Positions 1 to 9,099 are shown, numbered from the stretch's first letter. The stretch is 64,000 nucleotides of DNA from Rhizobium sophoriradicis (GCF_003939025.1 NZ_RQIH01000009.1:233933-297932), one strand, 5' to 3'. Made by a program: numbers and translations. Notes: generated by a model from the sequence alone, not told the origin.

Positions 1-2
1 GC

Positions 3-653
3 CCGCCGTCGACCGTCGACATTCGGGAGGTGCAGCGCCACTTCACGATCCGCGCCAATGAAGCCTTCGTGCTTCTCTACGCCGCGGATCTGAGCGCCGC
101 AGTGACGAAGGCTGCACCGGGAATAAGGCTTCGTTTTGCGCCGAGATCCGACAAGGACGTTCAGGCATTGCGGGAGGCGGCGATAGATCTGGACATCGGT
201 GTGCTCCCGCGCGACAGCGGCGAGCTGCGTTGCCAGAGCCTCTTCGAGGATCGGTACGTCGGCGTCGCAAGGGTGGGGCATCCGATATTCGATGCAGATC
301 GGATAACGGCCGAGCGTTATGCCGCCTGCGGCCACGTAGTCTTCTCGACGCAGGCGGACTACGCCGGTCCGGTCGACAGAGCGCTCGCCGAACTGGGCTT
401 GGATCGGGATGTCAGGCTGATCGTGCCAAGTTTCCCGGCGGTGATCGCAGTTGCAGCCTCATCCGATCTGATCGGTTCAGTTCCGAAGTCCTATTGCAAA
501 TCCGCGGCGACGAGAGAGATCAGAACCTTCGACCTGCCGGTCGCGATACCGGGTTTCAACATCGTCCAGGCCTGGCACCCGCGCATGGACGCAGATCCCG
601 CTCATCGCTGGCTGAGGGCGCTTATCTTCGAGACGTTCCACTCGATGAACTGA
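3..653 (+). CDS. LysR-family transcriptional regulator, C-terminal part
   Basis: The gene runs in from before the window, so only the effector-binding half is present (about 216 codons). The reading frame is open from base 3 and starts with a VDIREVQRHFTIRAN-like stretch, typical of the junction between the HTH linker and the substrate-binding domain of LysR proteins. The rest follows the periplasmic-binding-protein fold pattern, with a segment on cognate ligand sensing (DLDIGVLP) and a C-terminal HPRMDADPAHRWLR close to the family ending. The target genes cannot be told from here; LysR regulators usually control a divergent neighbour, which would lie outside the window. Confidence 0.85.
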   Translation, partial: PPSTVDIREVQRHFTIRANEAFVLLYAADLSAAVTKAAPGIRLRFAPRSDKDVQALREAAIDLDIGVLPRDSGELRCQSLFEDRYVGVARVGHPIFDADRITAERYAACGHVVFSTQADYAGPVDRALAELGLDRDVRLIVPSFPAVIAVAASSDLIGSVPKSYCKSAATREIRTFDLPVAIPGFNIVQAWHPRMDADPAHRWLRALIFETFHSMN

Positions 654-772
654 ACACGGGCCAGTCAGGGTCCAGCTCTTCACGAAGACGCAGAATGTCA
701 GCAAGCACTTCGGCTCCGGCCCATCGAGGGCCATGGGCTCGCCTCCGTCCGAGTGAAGCGAGCCCTTCCGAC

Positions 773-1216
773 CTACTGCTCCGGCAGGATGATTTTGTTG
801 GTGGTGGTACTTTTGACCGGCTTCTCGCCGGGCACATGCGACATCGTGCGGGTCGTGCTTTGCAGCGAGTCGCCATCGGTGCTGGTCTTGGTGCGCGACT
901 TGCTGAACGTTCCCTGGTCGACCGCCTGGGCCTTGGTCTGCGCCTTCAGCTTGTCGCCATTGTCGTTGATATGCGTCTTGCTTTGCGCCTTGCCGTCGGC
1001 TGTGGCCGCACTTCCCCCCGATCCGATCGAGGATGTCGTGCCGCCGTCGGTCTGGCAGGCGCCCGCCGTTCCCACAGAGCTGGCGGATGTACCGCCGGCC
1101 GAAGCGCTTCCAGCCGTTCCGACGGTGCCGGCCGCATTGCATTCTTCCGCAAGGACGGCCGAACTCGACGCGAGTAGAGCGATCGAGGCGGCCGCGATAA
1201 GATTGATAGGTCTCAT
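773..1216 (-). CDS. exported Gly/Ser/Thr-rich small protein
   Basis: This 147-residue protein starts with a clear Sec signal peptide (MRPINLIAAASIALLASSSAVLAEE, cleavage probably after VLA). The mature part is low complexity, with repeated GTAG/GSG/SVGTAG units, and ends in a lysine- and threonine-rich tail. I chose the ATG at 1216 because an AGGAG box lies six bases before it; the ATG at 1222 would touch the box. It is the last of three similar genes on this strand (next at 1226 and 1622), ten bases from its neighbour, so an operon is likely. No function is recognised; an envelope or surface role is inference. Confidence 0.7.
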   Translation of the reverse strand: MRPINLIAAASIALLASSSAVLAEECNAAGTVGTAGSASAGGTSASSVGTAGACQTDGGTTSSIGSGGSAATADGKAQSKTHINDNGDKLKAQTKAQAVDQGTFSKSRTKTSTDGDSLQSTTRTMSHVPGEKPVKSTTTNKIILPEQ

Positions 1217-1225
1217 TGCCATCTC

Positions 1226-1570
1226 CTATTTCGCAGGTTTCGTTATCGAACAGGTGCCATCAGAACGCTTGGTGATGACGGTGCCGTCAGGCCGGGTGAT
1301 GCTTGCGGTGGAAAAGCTGTCGACGCTTCCGGAGCTGGCCGAGGAGCCGGCAGAGGCGGATGACGAGGACGAGCCGGCCGACCCGCTCCCTGTTGTGGTC
1401 GAGGAAGACACCTGCCCATTGCCAGCCGTCACGGTGGTGGAAGTGTTACCCGCCTGTGACTGAACGATCGTGCAGGTCGTTCCGTCGTCGAGCTTGATCT
1501 CCTCCGACATGGTTGGGCCGGCGATCAGCGCGAGCGAAGCGGCGAGTGCGATTAAGGAAAACCGGGTCAT
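1226..1570 (-). CDS. exported Ser-rich small protein
   Basis: The protein has 114 residues, a signal peptide (MTRFSLIALAASLALIAGPTMS) and a short ordered part with two cysteines (TTCTIVQS and TCSITKPAK). Between them lies a poly-Ser/Gly/Thr linker of about 40 residues. The two cysteine-containing ends resemble each other (DGTTCTI, DGTCSI), suggesting an internal duplication around a flexible spacer. The ATG at 1570 has GGGAG seven bases upstream. It lies between two other Gly/Ser-rich exported genes. Function unknown. Confidence 0.7.
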   Translation of the reverse strand: MTRFSLIALAASLALIAGPTMSEEIKLDDGTTCTIVQSQAGNTSTTVTAGNGQVSSSTTTGSGSAGSSSSSASAGSSASSGSVDSFSTASITRPDGTVITKRSDGTCSITKPAK

Positions 1571-1621
1571 TGGTTTATCTCCCAAGGGTTTGGCCGGCGC
1601 CCCAAGGGCGCCGGCCCGGGA

Positions 1622-2188
1622 TCATTTGCAGTCCTCGGTGCCGGCGGCATCCTTCTTGACCTGGCCGGGCGCGCAGCCCTTCTTGCCCTGGTTGTCCTTG
1701 GAGCCTGCAGCGCTGCTGCCGGTGCCGACGGTGCTGCCGGTCTTGTCTCCATCAGCCGACGAGGCGCCGGTGCCGACGCTCGAGGCCGAATTCGCATCGC
1801 CCGAGCCTGCGGCGGAGCCGCCCGTGCCGACCGAGCTGCTCGATGTGCCGCCGCCGGCCGAGGAGCCGCCCGTGCCGAGCGTCGAAGCGGAACCGGAGCC
1901 CGATCCTGCGGCCGAGCCGCCGGTACCGACCGAGCTGCTCGACGTGCCGCCGCCAGCCGACGAGCCGCCTGTGCCGACTGTCGAGGACGAACCGGGGGTG
2001 CAGTTGGTCGCGCCGGCAGCGCAGGTGCCCCCGGCAGAGCTGCCACCAGTACCGACCGTGCTGCTCGCAGTTCCGCCGCCGGCCGACGAACCGCCGGTGC
2101 CGACCGTGCTCGAGGATTGGGCGAATCCGGAAGCCGCCGTGCCGGCCAGAAGGGCCGCAGCCAATGCAAGATGTGTTACCTTCATCAT
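1622..2188 (-). CDS. exported protein with tandem SxVGTGGSSAGGGT repeats
   Basis: The 188-residue protein has a signal peptide (MMKVTHLALAAALLAGTAASGFA) followed by at least nine imperfect copies of a 12-16 residue unit of the type SSTVGTGGSSAGGGT, then a short tail with a cysteine pair (GCAPGQ and EDCK). The start at 2188 (or the adjacent ATG at 2185) is set by GGAGGA in the leader. It is the first gene of the three-gene group read towards 773. The repeat DNA is itself repetitive, so copy number may vary between strains. Function unknown; a surface or matrix protein is a guess. Confidence 0.75.
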   Translation of the reverse strand: MMKVTHLALAAALLAGTAASGFAQSSSTVGTGGSSAGGGTASSTVGTGGSSAGGTCAAGATNCTPGSSSTVGTGGSSAGGGTSSSSVGTGGSAAGSGSGSASTLGTGGSSAGGGTSSSSVGTGGSAAGSGDANSASSVGTGASSADGDKTGSTVGTGSSAAGSKDNQGKKGCAPGQVKKDAAGTEDCK

Positions 2189-2370
2189 GGTATTTTCCTC
2201 CATTTGTCGTTGAGCTGCTGTCGCCTTCCAAGAGAATGGACAGCTGCCTGACAAACTTCGGTTACATCGTGACTGTTCCTATTCTGGGCCCTCAGTCGGA
2301 TAGGCGCCGGACCTTGGTCTGGTCCCGTCGCCCGCGGGTTGCGGAGCTACGCAAAACTTCGGGTCTCTAC

Positions 2371-3057
2371 TTATGCATCGACCGGAAACAGCTTCAGGAA
2401 CTGCCGGTCGCCTTCCGGCGAAAAGAGGATCGAGCGGCTTTCGGCGGTGCGCCGTGCCCAGCCCTTGTCGAGGAAGCTTGACAGCAACGCCTTGCCGAGG
2501 CTGCCGGCTAGATGCGCCCGCCTTTCGCTCCAGTCGAGGCAGGAGCGGCAGAGCGGTCGGCGCGACGATTTGAGGCTGCCGACATCGATGCCGATGCGCT
2601 TGAGGTCGCCTTCACCCTTTTCCGTCAGCGCCAGGCCGTCGCCGACCGCGTCGATCGAACCCGACGCAATCAGGCTGTCGAGCATGCGCACGCCGTAATC
2701 GCCGGCCAGATGATCGTAGCAGATGCGCGCCTTGCGCAACGCCGGTTCCTTCGGTCCGGGCCGGTGGCGCAGATGCCCGCGCCCGGCGGCAAAGCCCATC
2801 ATGCTTTCGATCAGCCGCGCAACGGCCTCGTCGGCCAGCGTGAAATAGCGATGGCGCCCCTGCTTGCGCTGGGCAAGCAGGCCGCCGGACTCGAGCTTGG
2901 CCAGATGCGTGCTCGCCGTCTGCAGCGTGATGCCGCCGACCCCGGCAAGCTCGGTCGCCGTCAGCGCCCGGCCACCGGTCAGCGCCGCAAGCATGTTGGC
3001 GCGGGCGGGATCGCCGATGAGCGCGCCGATCTGCGCAATGTCAGGACCTTCCTTCAT
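2371..3057 (-). CDS. ArsR-family winged-helix regulator
   Basis: The N-terminal 90 residues form an ArsR-type winged helix (GDPARANMLAALTGGRALTATELA, then the recognition region TLQTASTHLAKLESGGLL and the wing KQGRHRYFTL). The C-terminal 120 residues are an extra domain with two cysteines (LCRSCLDW) seen in longer alphaproteobacterial members. It is divergent from the NIPSNAP/monooxygenase pair, 70 bases apart. The start codon sits beside an inverted repeat (CTTCG at 3059-3063, CGAAG at 3072-3076) that could be the operator. Autoregulation and control of the pair are inferred from layout. Confidence 0.85.
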   Translation of the reverse strand: MKEGPDIAQIGALIGDPARANMLAALTGGRALTATELAGVGGITLQTASTHLAKLESGGLLAQRKQGRHRYFTLADEAVARLIESMMGFAAGRGHLRHRPGPKEPALRKARICYDHLAGDYGVRMLDSLIASGSIDAVGDGLALTEKGEGDLKRIGIDVGSLKSSRRPLCRSCLDWSERRAHLAGSLGKALLSSFLDKGWARRTAESRSILFSPEGDRQFLKLFPVDA

Positions 3058-3127
3058 ACTTCGATCGTAACCGAAGCATCGCCGTCAGGCAATGTGCGAA
3101 AAACGGGGAAGCAACAAGGAGAAACCG

Positions 3128-3457
3128 ATGATCACCTGCTTCATCCGCTATCAGATCGATCCCTTCAAGAAGGAGGCCTTCGCCGAATATGCCCGCAACT
3201 GGGGCCAGGCGATCCCTCGGAACGGCGCCGACCTGATCGGCTATTTCGGCCCGCACGAGGGTTCGGCGACGACCGCTTACGGCGTCTACAACATCGAAAA
3301 CCTCGCCGCCTACGAAGCCTATCGCGCCAGGCTGGCCGCCGACCCGCTCGGCCGCGACAATTACGAATTCGCCAGGCGTGAAGGCTTTATCCGCAAGGAG
3401 GACCGGATCTTCCTCAAAAACGTCTCCGCCCCTCACGCCAAGCTGGTGCTGCCATGA
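3128..3457 (+). CDS. NIPSNAP family protein
   Basis: The 109-residue protein is a dimeric alpha-beta barrel type fold. It has the NIPSNAP pattern: ITCFIRYQIDPFKKEAFAEY at the start, a central GYFGPHEGS segment and the EAYRARLAADPLG helix. The ATG at 3128 has AAGGAG seven bases upstream. Its stop overlaps the next gene by four bases (ATGA), so the two are translationally coupled. The family has no settled biochemical role in bacteria. The divergent ArsR-type gene probably controls the pair. Confidence 0.8.
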   Translation: MITCFIRYQIDPFKKEAFAEYARNWGQAIPRNGADLIGYFGPHEGSATTAYGVYNIENLAAYEAYRARLAADPLGRDNYEFARREGFIRKEDRIFLKNVSAPHAKLVLP

Positions 3458-3804
3458 TCGCCGTCATCTTCGAAGTCATGCCCTATATGGGCGAACGCCA
3501 CAAATATCTCGATCTCGCCGGCGAGCTCAGATCAGAGCTCGAAAAGATCGACGGCTTCATCTCGATCGAGCGTTTCGAGAGCCTGACCAACCGCGGCAAG
3601 CTGCTGTCGCTCTCCTTCTTCCGCGACGAGGATGCCGTCAAAAAATGGCGCAACCTCGAAGCTCATCGCGCCGCCCAGCAGGCCGGACGCGGCGGCATCT
3701 TCGCCGACTATCGCCTGCGCATCGCCAGCGTCCTGCGCGATTACGGCATGTTCGAACGCGACGAGGCGCCGGCGGATAGCCGCAAGGTGCATGATGCGGC
3801 GTGA
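3454..3804 (+). CDS. antibiotic biosynthesis monooxygenase (ABM) domain protein
   Basis: The protein has 116 residues and one ABM-type ferredoxin-like domain. Supporting segments are the opening MIAVIFEVMPYMGERHKYLDLA, the IDGFISIERFES strand-turn-strand and the WRNLEAHRAAQQAGR helix with the family histidine. Members include heme-degrading and quinone-forming monooxygenases, but many are uncharacterised. It starts inside the stop of the NIPSNAP gene. Substrate unknown. Confidence 0.8.
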   Translation: MIAVIFEVMPYMGERHKYLDLAGELRSELEKIDGFISIERFESLTNRGKLLSLSFFRDEDAVKKWRNLEAHRAAQQAGRGGIFADYRLRIASVLRDYGMFERDEAPADSRKVHDAA

Positions 3805-3879
3805 TGGTGTTTCTCGCTGGTTGGGGCACCCACAGGAGCTCCATATTAAGCGAAATTCCGGCCTGGGAGATCGGCGAGG

Positions 3880-4022
3880 GCGCCCCTCATCCGGCTGCCG
3901 CCACCTTCTCCCCGCGCGCGGGGCGAAGGGGATATGCCGCATCCTCTCGGTCCCTTTCCAGCGTTTCGCAGGGCACGTCCCCTCTCCCCGTCGGAACGGG
4001 AGAGGGTTAGGGTGAGGGGCAA
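3880..4022. repeat. palindromic REP-like intergenic element
   Basis: The gap between the monooxygenase gene and ccrM holds an imperfect inverted repeat. GCCCCTCATCC with CCTTCTCCCCG on the left pairs with CCTCTCCCCGTC, GGGAGAGGG and GGGTGAGGGGC on the right. The same module types occur around 10,000 and 40,800. Transcribed, it would fold into a long hairpin. It is of the Rhizobium intergenic mosaic kind; the named family was not checked. Confidence 0.75.
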
Positions 4023-4164
4023 TCATTAGTATGAACTGGACAGTCCCATCCCCGCCGACTCGGTCCGACTGCTGCCGCAATAAATTCCCGAAATCGGCCG
4101 CCCCTTCAGGCTTTGGTAACTAAGTTGCGTAACCATAACGGAGAGTTAAGCGTACAGCGTATGA

Positions 4165-5319
<1,155 letters not shown>

Positions 5320-5383
5320 GCAGCACCTTCGCAAGGTCGAAATACCTTCTTCCGGTTTCCCTCCAGTTGCGGAAGAAGGCCAA

Positions 5384-5420
5384 GGCGCCCGGAGTTCAAG
5401 CTCCGGGCGTCTTCTATTTT
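5384..5420 (+). terminator. rho-independent terminator of ccrM
   Basis: A perfect 9-bp stem (CGCCCGGAG at 5386-5394 and CTCCGGGCG at 5401-5409) with a six-base loop is followed by TCTTCTATTTT. It lies 65 bases after ccrM and abuts the stop of the convergent NTF2-like gene. Confidence 0.85.
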
Positions 5421-5785
5421 CAGAAGGTTTTGTAATCGGTGACGTCGACGCGGGTGATGCAGCCTTCGGCATTGAAGGTGATCGTCTCTTCGCCTTCGCG
5501 GATCAGCGGCTTGCCCGTCTTGCTATGGGTGGCGCGAAGCGACCAGACGGCTCGACCGGAAAGCGGCGTCAGCGTTTCGACCAGCGAATTCTCCGCCGTC
5601 TGATCGGGATAGTCGTCGAAATAGTGCCGGAAGGCGGCCATGATCTCTTCGCGGCCGGCAAGACTGCCGACGCCGTTCGAGACATAGGTCGCGTCCTCGG
5701 CGAAATAGCCCTCGATAACAGGGAAATCGAGGGCGTTGATCGCGGCGTGGAAGCGTTCGATTTCCTCGGCCGGGTCGAAAGCCAT
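5420..5785 (-). CDS. NTF2-like / SnoaL-like domain protein
   Basis: The 121-residue protein shows the cone-shaped NTF2 fold pattern: EEIERFHAAINALDFPVIEGYFAEDATY at the start, the GREEIMAAFRHYF helix, and beta strands ending DVTDYKTF. Such domains act as small enzymes (isomerases, polyketide cyclases) or ligand-binding modules. It is the last gene of the mutY-HAD-NTF2 unit, four bases after the HAD gene. Substrate unknown. Confidence 0.8.
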   Translation of the reverse strand: MAFDPAEEIERFHAAINALDFPVIEGYFAEDATYVSNGVGSLAGREEIMAAFRHYFDDYPDQTAENSLVETLTPLSGRAVWSLRATHSKTGKPLIREGEETITFNAEGCITRVDVTDYKTF

Positions 5786-5788
5786 GGC

Positions 5789-6409
5789 TCAGACCTTCAA
5801 TCCGTAGGCGGCAAGATCATTGCGCAGCTTCTCGGCGCCCGAAAACAGCACCGCATTCCAGCCGAAGGCCTTGGCGCCTTCGACATTGGCGGGGGCATCG
5901 TCGATGAAGATCGTCGCCTTTGGATCGAGGTCGAAGCTCTTCGTATGTGTCTCGTAGATCGCGATATCCGGCTTGATCAGGCCGACATCGCCGGAAACGG
6001 TCACGCCGCGCGGCAGCTTGAGGAAGGGAAAACGCTCCTGCGCCTCGCGAAACGTGTCGGAGGCGAAATTGGTCAGCATCGTCACGTCCCGTCCTTCGGC
6101 GATCAGCCCTTCCAGGATCGCGACGCTGTCGTCATAGGCGTGCGGCACCATCTCGTGCCAATGTTTGCGGAAGGCGCGGATATGCTCTTCGCGAGCCGGA
6201 TGTTCAGCAATCAGCAGCGCTTCGGCATCCGCCCAGGTGCGGCCGCGGTCCTGCTCGACGTTCCAGTCATGGGTGCAGATATTGGCGAAGAACCAGTTGC
6301 GCTCGGTTTCATCAGGAATGAGCCGGCTGAAGGGAAGATGCGGATCGTAGTGAATGAGGACTTTGCCGATGTCGAAAACAATATGCTGTATGTCGGTGGT
6401 CATGGTCAT
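5789..6409 (-). CDS. HAD-superfamily hydrolase, subfamily IA
   Basis: The 206-residue protein has a Rossmannoid HAD core with a small helical cap. Motif I is degenerate (IVFDIGKVLIHYD, where the usual DxDxT aspartate pair reads D-I-G). Motif II is TMLTNFAS, the motif III lysine lies near GLIKPD, and motif IV is FIDDAPANVEGA. It resembles YihX/alpha-D-glucose-1-phosphate phosphatase-type proteins, in which FDxGxVL is normal. The start overlaps the mutY stop by four bases (ATGA). Phosphatase activity is inferred; substrate unknown. Confidence 0.85.
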   Translation of the reverse strand: MTMTTDIQHIVFDIGKVLIHYDPHLPFSRLIPDETERNWFFANICTHDWNVEQDRGRTWADAEALLIAEHPAREEHIRAFRKHWHEMVPHAYDDSVAILEGLIAEGRDVTMLTNFASDTFREAQERFPFLKLPRGVTVSGDVGLIKPDIAIYETHTKSFDLDPKATIFIDDAPANVEGAKAFGWNAVLFSGAEKLRNDLAAYGLKV

Positions 6410-7497
6410 GCCTTGGATGTTTTGAACGCGAGAGGAATAGCCGCTGCGATCGCTTTTTTCATGACGGTCGGCAAGGCCTGCGCTTCAAGATTTGTAACCG
6501 GCTCCCACCATCCGTCATCCGCTTCCAGCTTCTGAACGATCGCCGCGCGCCAGATCGACAGCCTGAGCTCGAAATGGGTGAAGACATGGATGACGGTGCC
6601 GCAGGCCTGCCAGGCGGCGGCGAAGGGCGCGGCCGCCGCCGAGGTCTCGCCGTCCAGCCGCGCCGTCCAGGAGGTCGTTGGCACCTCGGTCATGCCGCCG
6701 AGCAGACCGCTTTCCGCGCGCCGCCTGAGCAGGATCTCGCCGTCGCCGGTCACCGCTATGAAGGCGGCACCCTGCCGCACCGGCTTTTCCTTCTTCGCCG
6801 CCTTGACGGGAAAGAACTCGGGATCGGCAAGCTTCAGTGCCTGACACGATCCGCGGAACGGACAGAGCGAACAGGCCGGCCGCTTCGGCGTGCAGATCGT
6901 CGCGCCGAGATCCATCATCGCCTGGGCGAAATCGCCGGGCCGGTTGGCAGGCGTCAACAGCGTCACCTTGTCCTTCATCACAGGCTTGGCGCCCGGCAGC
7001 GGCGCTTCGATCGCGTAAAGCCTGGAGATCACCCGCTCGACATTGCCGTCCATGACGGCCGCCTGCCGGTTGAAGGCGATGGCGGCGATGGCCGCTGCCG
7101 TATAGTCGCCGATGCCGGGCAGCGATTTGAGACCGGTTTCGGTATCGGGAAAGACGCCGCGATGGTCCTTCGCCACCGCTTCGGCGCATTTCTTCAGGTT
7201 GCGGGCGCGGGCGTAATAGCCGAGCCCCGCCCAGGCGGCCATCACCTCGTCGTTCTCGGCGGCGGCAAGGTCGGTCACCTCAGGCCAGCGCTCGAGAAAC
7301 TTGGCGAAATAGGGTTTGACCGCCTGCACCGTCGTCTGCTGCAGCATCACCTCCGACAGCCAGACGCGATAGGGATCGGGTTTGACGCCGCGTGCCGCCA
7401 TGCCGGGCGACACCCGCCAGGGCAGGTCGCGGTGATGGCGGTCGTACCAGTCGAGCAGGGGCTTTGCAGAGAGGCTGTCTAGTGTGGTGATCGTCAT
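6406..7497 (-). CDS. mutY: adenine DNA glycosylase MutY
   Basis: MutY removes adenine mispaired with 8-oxoguanine. The 363-residue protein has the LPWR entry motif, the catalytic glutamate in SEVMLQQTTV, the helix-hairpin-helix LPGIGDYTAAA, the aspartate region MDGNVERVISR, and the [4Fe-4S] cysteines CTPKRPACSLCPFRGSC. A C-terminal Nudix-like domain (from AAFIAVTGDGEILLRRR) recognises 8-oxoG. It leads an operon with the HAD and NTF2-like genes and is divergent from the dciA-like gene. Confidence 0.95.
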   Translation of the reverse strand: MTITTLDSLSAKPLLDWYDRHHRDLPWRVSPGMAARGVKPDPYRVWLSEVMLQQTTVQAVKPYFAKFLERWPEVTDLAAAENDEVMAAWAGLGYYARARNLKKCAEAVAKDHRGVFPDTETGLKSLPGIGDYTAAAIAAIAFNRQAAVMDGNVERVISRLYAIEAPLPGAKPVMKDKVTLLTPANRPGDFAQAMMDLGATICTPKRPACSLCPFRGSCQALKLADPEFFPVKAAKKEKPVRQGAAFIAVTGDGEILLRRRAESGLLGGMTEVPTTSWTARLDGETSAAAAPFAAAWQACGTVIHVFTHFELRLSIWRAAIVQKLEADDGWWEPVTNLEAQALPTVMKKAIAAAIPLAFKTSKA

Positions 7498-7605
7498 GAT
7501 TTGCCGGGATCAGGGGAAGGCCCTATACTTGGCGAAGCAATGCCGGCGGATCAAGCCGGCGATGCGAATTGCCTGCGCGATTGGCAGGGGCGTCCAAGGG
7601 TTTCG

Positions 7606-8100
7606 ATGAGTTATCCACGCAAAGATGTAAAGCAGATTTCCGAGCTGGCGAACGGGCTGATCGATCCCGTCCTGGCGCGCCGCGCCGGTATCAATACGGC
7701 GCTGCTCGGCTCGTGGAGCGAAATCGCCGGCGAGGATTTCGCCGATTGCACCCGGCCGGAAAAGATCGCCTGGGCCCGCGGCGGCGGCGATGACGGCAGC
7801 TTCCGCCCCGGCGTGCTGACGATCGCCTGCGAAGGTGCGCGCGCGCTTTTCCTCACCCATGCCCAGGGCGAACTCATCCAGCGCATCAACAGCTTCTTCG
7901 GCTTCGCCGCCGTCCACCAGATCCGCATCGTCCAGAAGCCGGTCTCCCAGGCCGTGCGCCGCTCCCGCACCCCGCCGCCGCTGAAGGGCGAAGCCGCCCG
8001 CAAGCTGGAAGGCATGATGGAAGGGATAGAGGGCGACAAGCTGCGCCAGGCGATCCAGCGATTGGGTACGGCGGTGATGGGGAAGCGGGGTGGGCGTTGA
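7606..8100 (+). CDS. DciA-like DUF721 protein
   Basis: The 164-residue protein has a DUF721 domain (NTALLGSWSEIAGEDFADCTRPEKI, then GVLTIACEGARALFLTHAQGELIQRIN). In bacteria lacking DnaC/DnaI, DciA family members load or regulate the replicative helicase DnaB. I chose ATG 7606 (MSYPRKDVKQ) because the family begins there; an in-frame upstream ATG at 7501 would add an unrelated 35 residues. The stop overlaps the next start by one base. The order mutY (divergent), DUF721, DsbA-like, smc is typical of Rhizobiales as I recall it. Confidence 0.85.
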   Translation: MSYPRKDVKQISELANGLIDPVLARRAGINTALLGSWSEIAGEDFADCTRPEKIAWARGGGDDGSFRPGVLTIACEGARALFLTHAQGELIQRINSFFGFAAVHQIRIVQKPVSQAVRRSRTPPPLKGEAARKLEGMMEGIEGDKLRQAIQRLGTAVMGKRGGR

Positions 8101-8297
8101 TGAGCAAGATGCCTGAGTTGGTCCGAAACGCCGAAACTGGCTGTGATCGGCGTAGGGATGCGAGCGATGAAATCACGCGTCGACAAATCCGGGAGGCTAT
8201 AGACGATCCGAGCACGGATATCGATGTCGATGCGGTTTTTGAGCGATTGGAGCGATTGCACGCTGAGCGGATGAAGGCTGAGGACTCCGTCGCTTAG
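8100..8297 (+). CDS. orphan PaaA2-like antitoxin (stability determinant type)
   Basis: The 65-residue protein has the short helical pattern RRQIREAIDDPSTDIDVDAVFERLERLHAER, close to PaaA2-like antitoxins (ALADPRPAIPHDEVxxRM pattern). These partner ParE/RelE-type toxins. The ATG overlaps the dciA-like stop by one base. No toxin follows: the next 350 bases are repeat elements. It may be a relic or act on a toxin elsewhere. The assignment rests on pattern memory only. Confidence 0.55.
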   Translation: MSKMPELVRNAETGCDRRRDASDEITRRQIREAIDDPSTDIDVDAVFERLERLHAERMKAEDSVA

Positions 8298-8322
8298 CCC
8301 GCGCCGCGCATTCATCAGCGCT

Positions 8323-8353
8323 ATGGATCCCAGGCTCAAGGCCTGGGATGACG
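8323..8353. repeat. 31-bp palindromic repeat, family A (first copy)
   Basis: This is the commonest repeat of the window: TGGATCCCAGGSTCAAG followed by SCCTGGGATGACGG, an almost perfect palindrome. A second, inverted copy lies at 8497-8528. Roughly 28 copies occur in the window, nearly always in pairs of opposite orientation between genes. Variants replace CCCAGG with CTCGGG or TTCCAGG while keeping the pairing, which argues for selection or spread of the folded form. Confidence 0.9.
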
Positions 8354-8496
8354 AGATCGAGGAGGGCGACAGGCTGGAGGCGCCAATGCTGGATGCGCTT
8401 CACCCGTCGCGGCAAGAGCGATGTGCGCGAGCGTCGCGGAACTGCTGCACATTTCCAGGCGATAAGGCGTCCGCCTCTTGCCAATCTCCTCAACCT

Positions 8497-8528
8497 CCGT
8501 CATCCCAGGCCTTGAGCCTGGGATCCAC
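8497..8528. repeat. 31-bp palindromic repeat, family A (inverted copy)
   Basis: This copy reads CCGTCATCCCAGG, then CCTTGAGCCTGGGATCCAC, the reverse complement of the copy at 8323. The 140 bases between the copies carry no gene I can support. Confidence 0.9.
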
Positions 8529-8650
8529 GCGTCAGGGCTCGGCTGCATGGCTGATCCAGCGGTCCTCGAAAACCACGGACGTCCAAGCGAAGGCCTACTG
8601 GCGATGGGAGCTTCTGAGCGCTATACCCAATAGCGGACGGGAGAAAAATC

Positions 8651-8875
8651 ATGCTGGCCTTGCGGTTGCCACCTGATATCGAAACGCGGCTCGATGAGCT
8701 TGCCAGGCGTACGGGGCGCAACAAAAGCTTTTATGCACGTCAAGCCATCATCGAACATCTTGACGATCTAGAGGATATCTATCTCGCCGAAAAACGCCTC
8801 GACGAGCTTCGCGAGGGCGAGAGCGATAGTGTGCCGCTGGCCGAGCTGGTCGAGTGCCATGGTATGGAGAATTGA
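8651..8875 (+). CDS. relB: RelB-type ribbon-helix-helix antitoxin
   Basis: The 74-residue protein begins with a ribbon-helix-helix DNA-binding domain (MLALRLPPDIETRLDELARRTG, then NKSFYARQAIIEHLDD) and ends with a toxin-binding helix (LAEKRLDELREGESDSVPL). This layout matches alphaproteobacterial RelB antitoxins that repress their own operon. GGGAG lies seven bases before the ATG. Its 3' end overlaps the start of a RelE toxin by 17 bases, as in intact relBE pairs, but the toxin is internally deleted. The antitoxin itself looks intact. Confidence 0.8.
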   Translation: MLALRLPPDIETRLDELARRTGRNKSFYARQAIIEHLDDLEDIYLAEKRLDELREGESDSVPLAELVECHGMEN

Positions 8876-8953
8876 CTTTCACCGAGCAGCCGAGGGTGAG
8901 CTTGGAAACGTGGGCATGCTCCCATCGGCAACCGCCGCGATGTCTATCGCTAA
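8859..8953 (+). pseudogene. relE: relE toxin remnant with internal deletion
   Basis: From ATG 8859 the frame reads MVWRIDFHRAAEGELG, a typical RelE/ParE N-terminus overlapping the antitoxin end. From 8921, in another frame, the sequence reads PIGNRRDVYR and then TAA, the usual RelE C-terminus (IGNRR-D/E-VYR). Only about 95 bases remain where an intact gene needs about 280, so the catalytic middle is gone and the ends are out of frame. The cell therefore keeps the antitoxin but no working toxin at this locus. Confidence 0.75.
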
Positions 8954-9099
8954 TCAGCAAGCCGACAGCTCGCATTTCGTCTAGCCGTCCCATCACGGTC
9001 ACAATTCTTTGAAGGAAGTTGGCGAACCGTGGCTTGTGAGTGGCCGTCAGCCGTTATATCGCACAGTCACGCCGTCACTCTCATACCTATGGGGAACCC

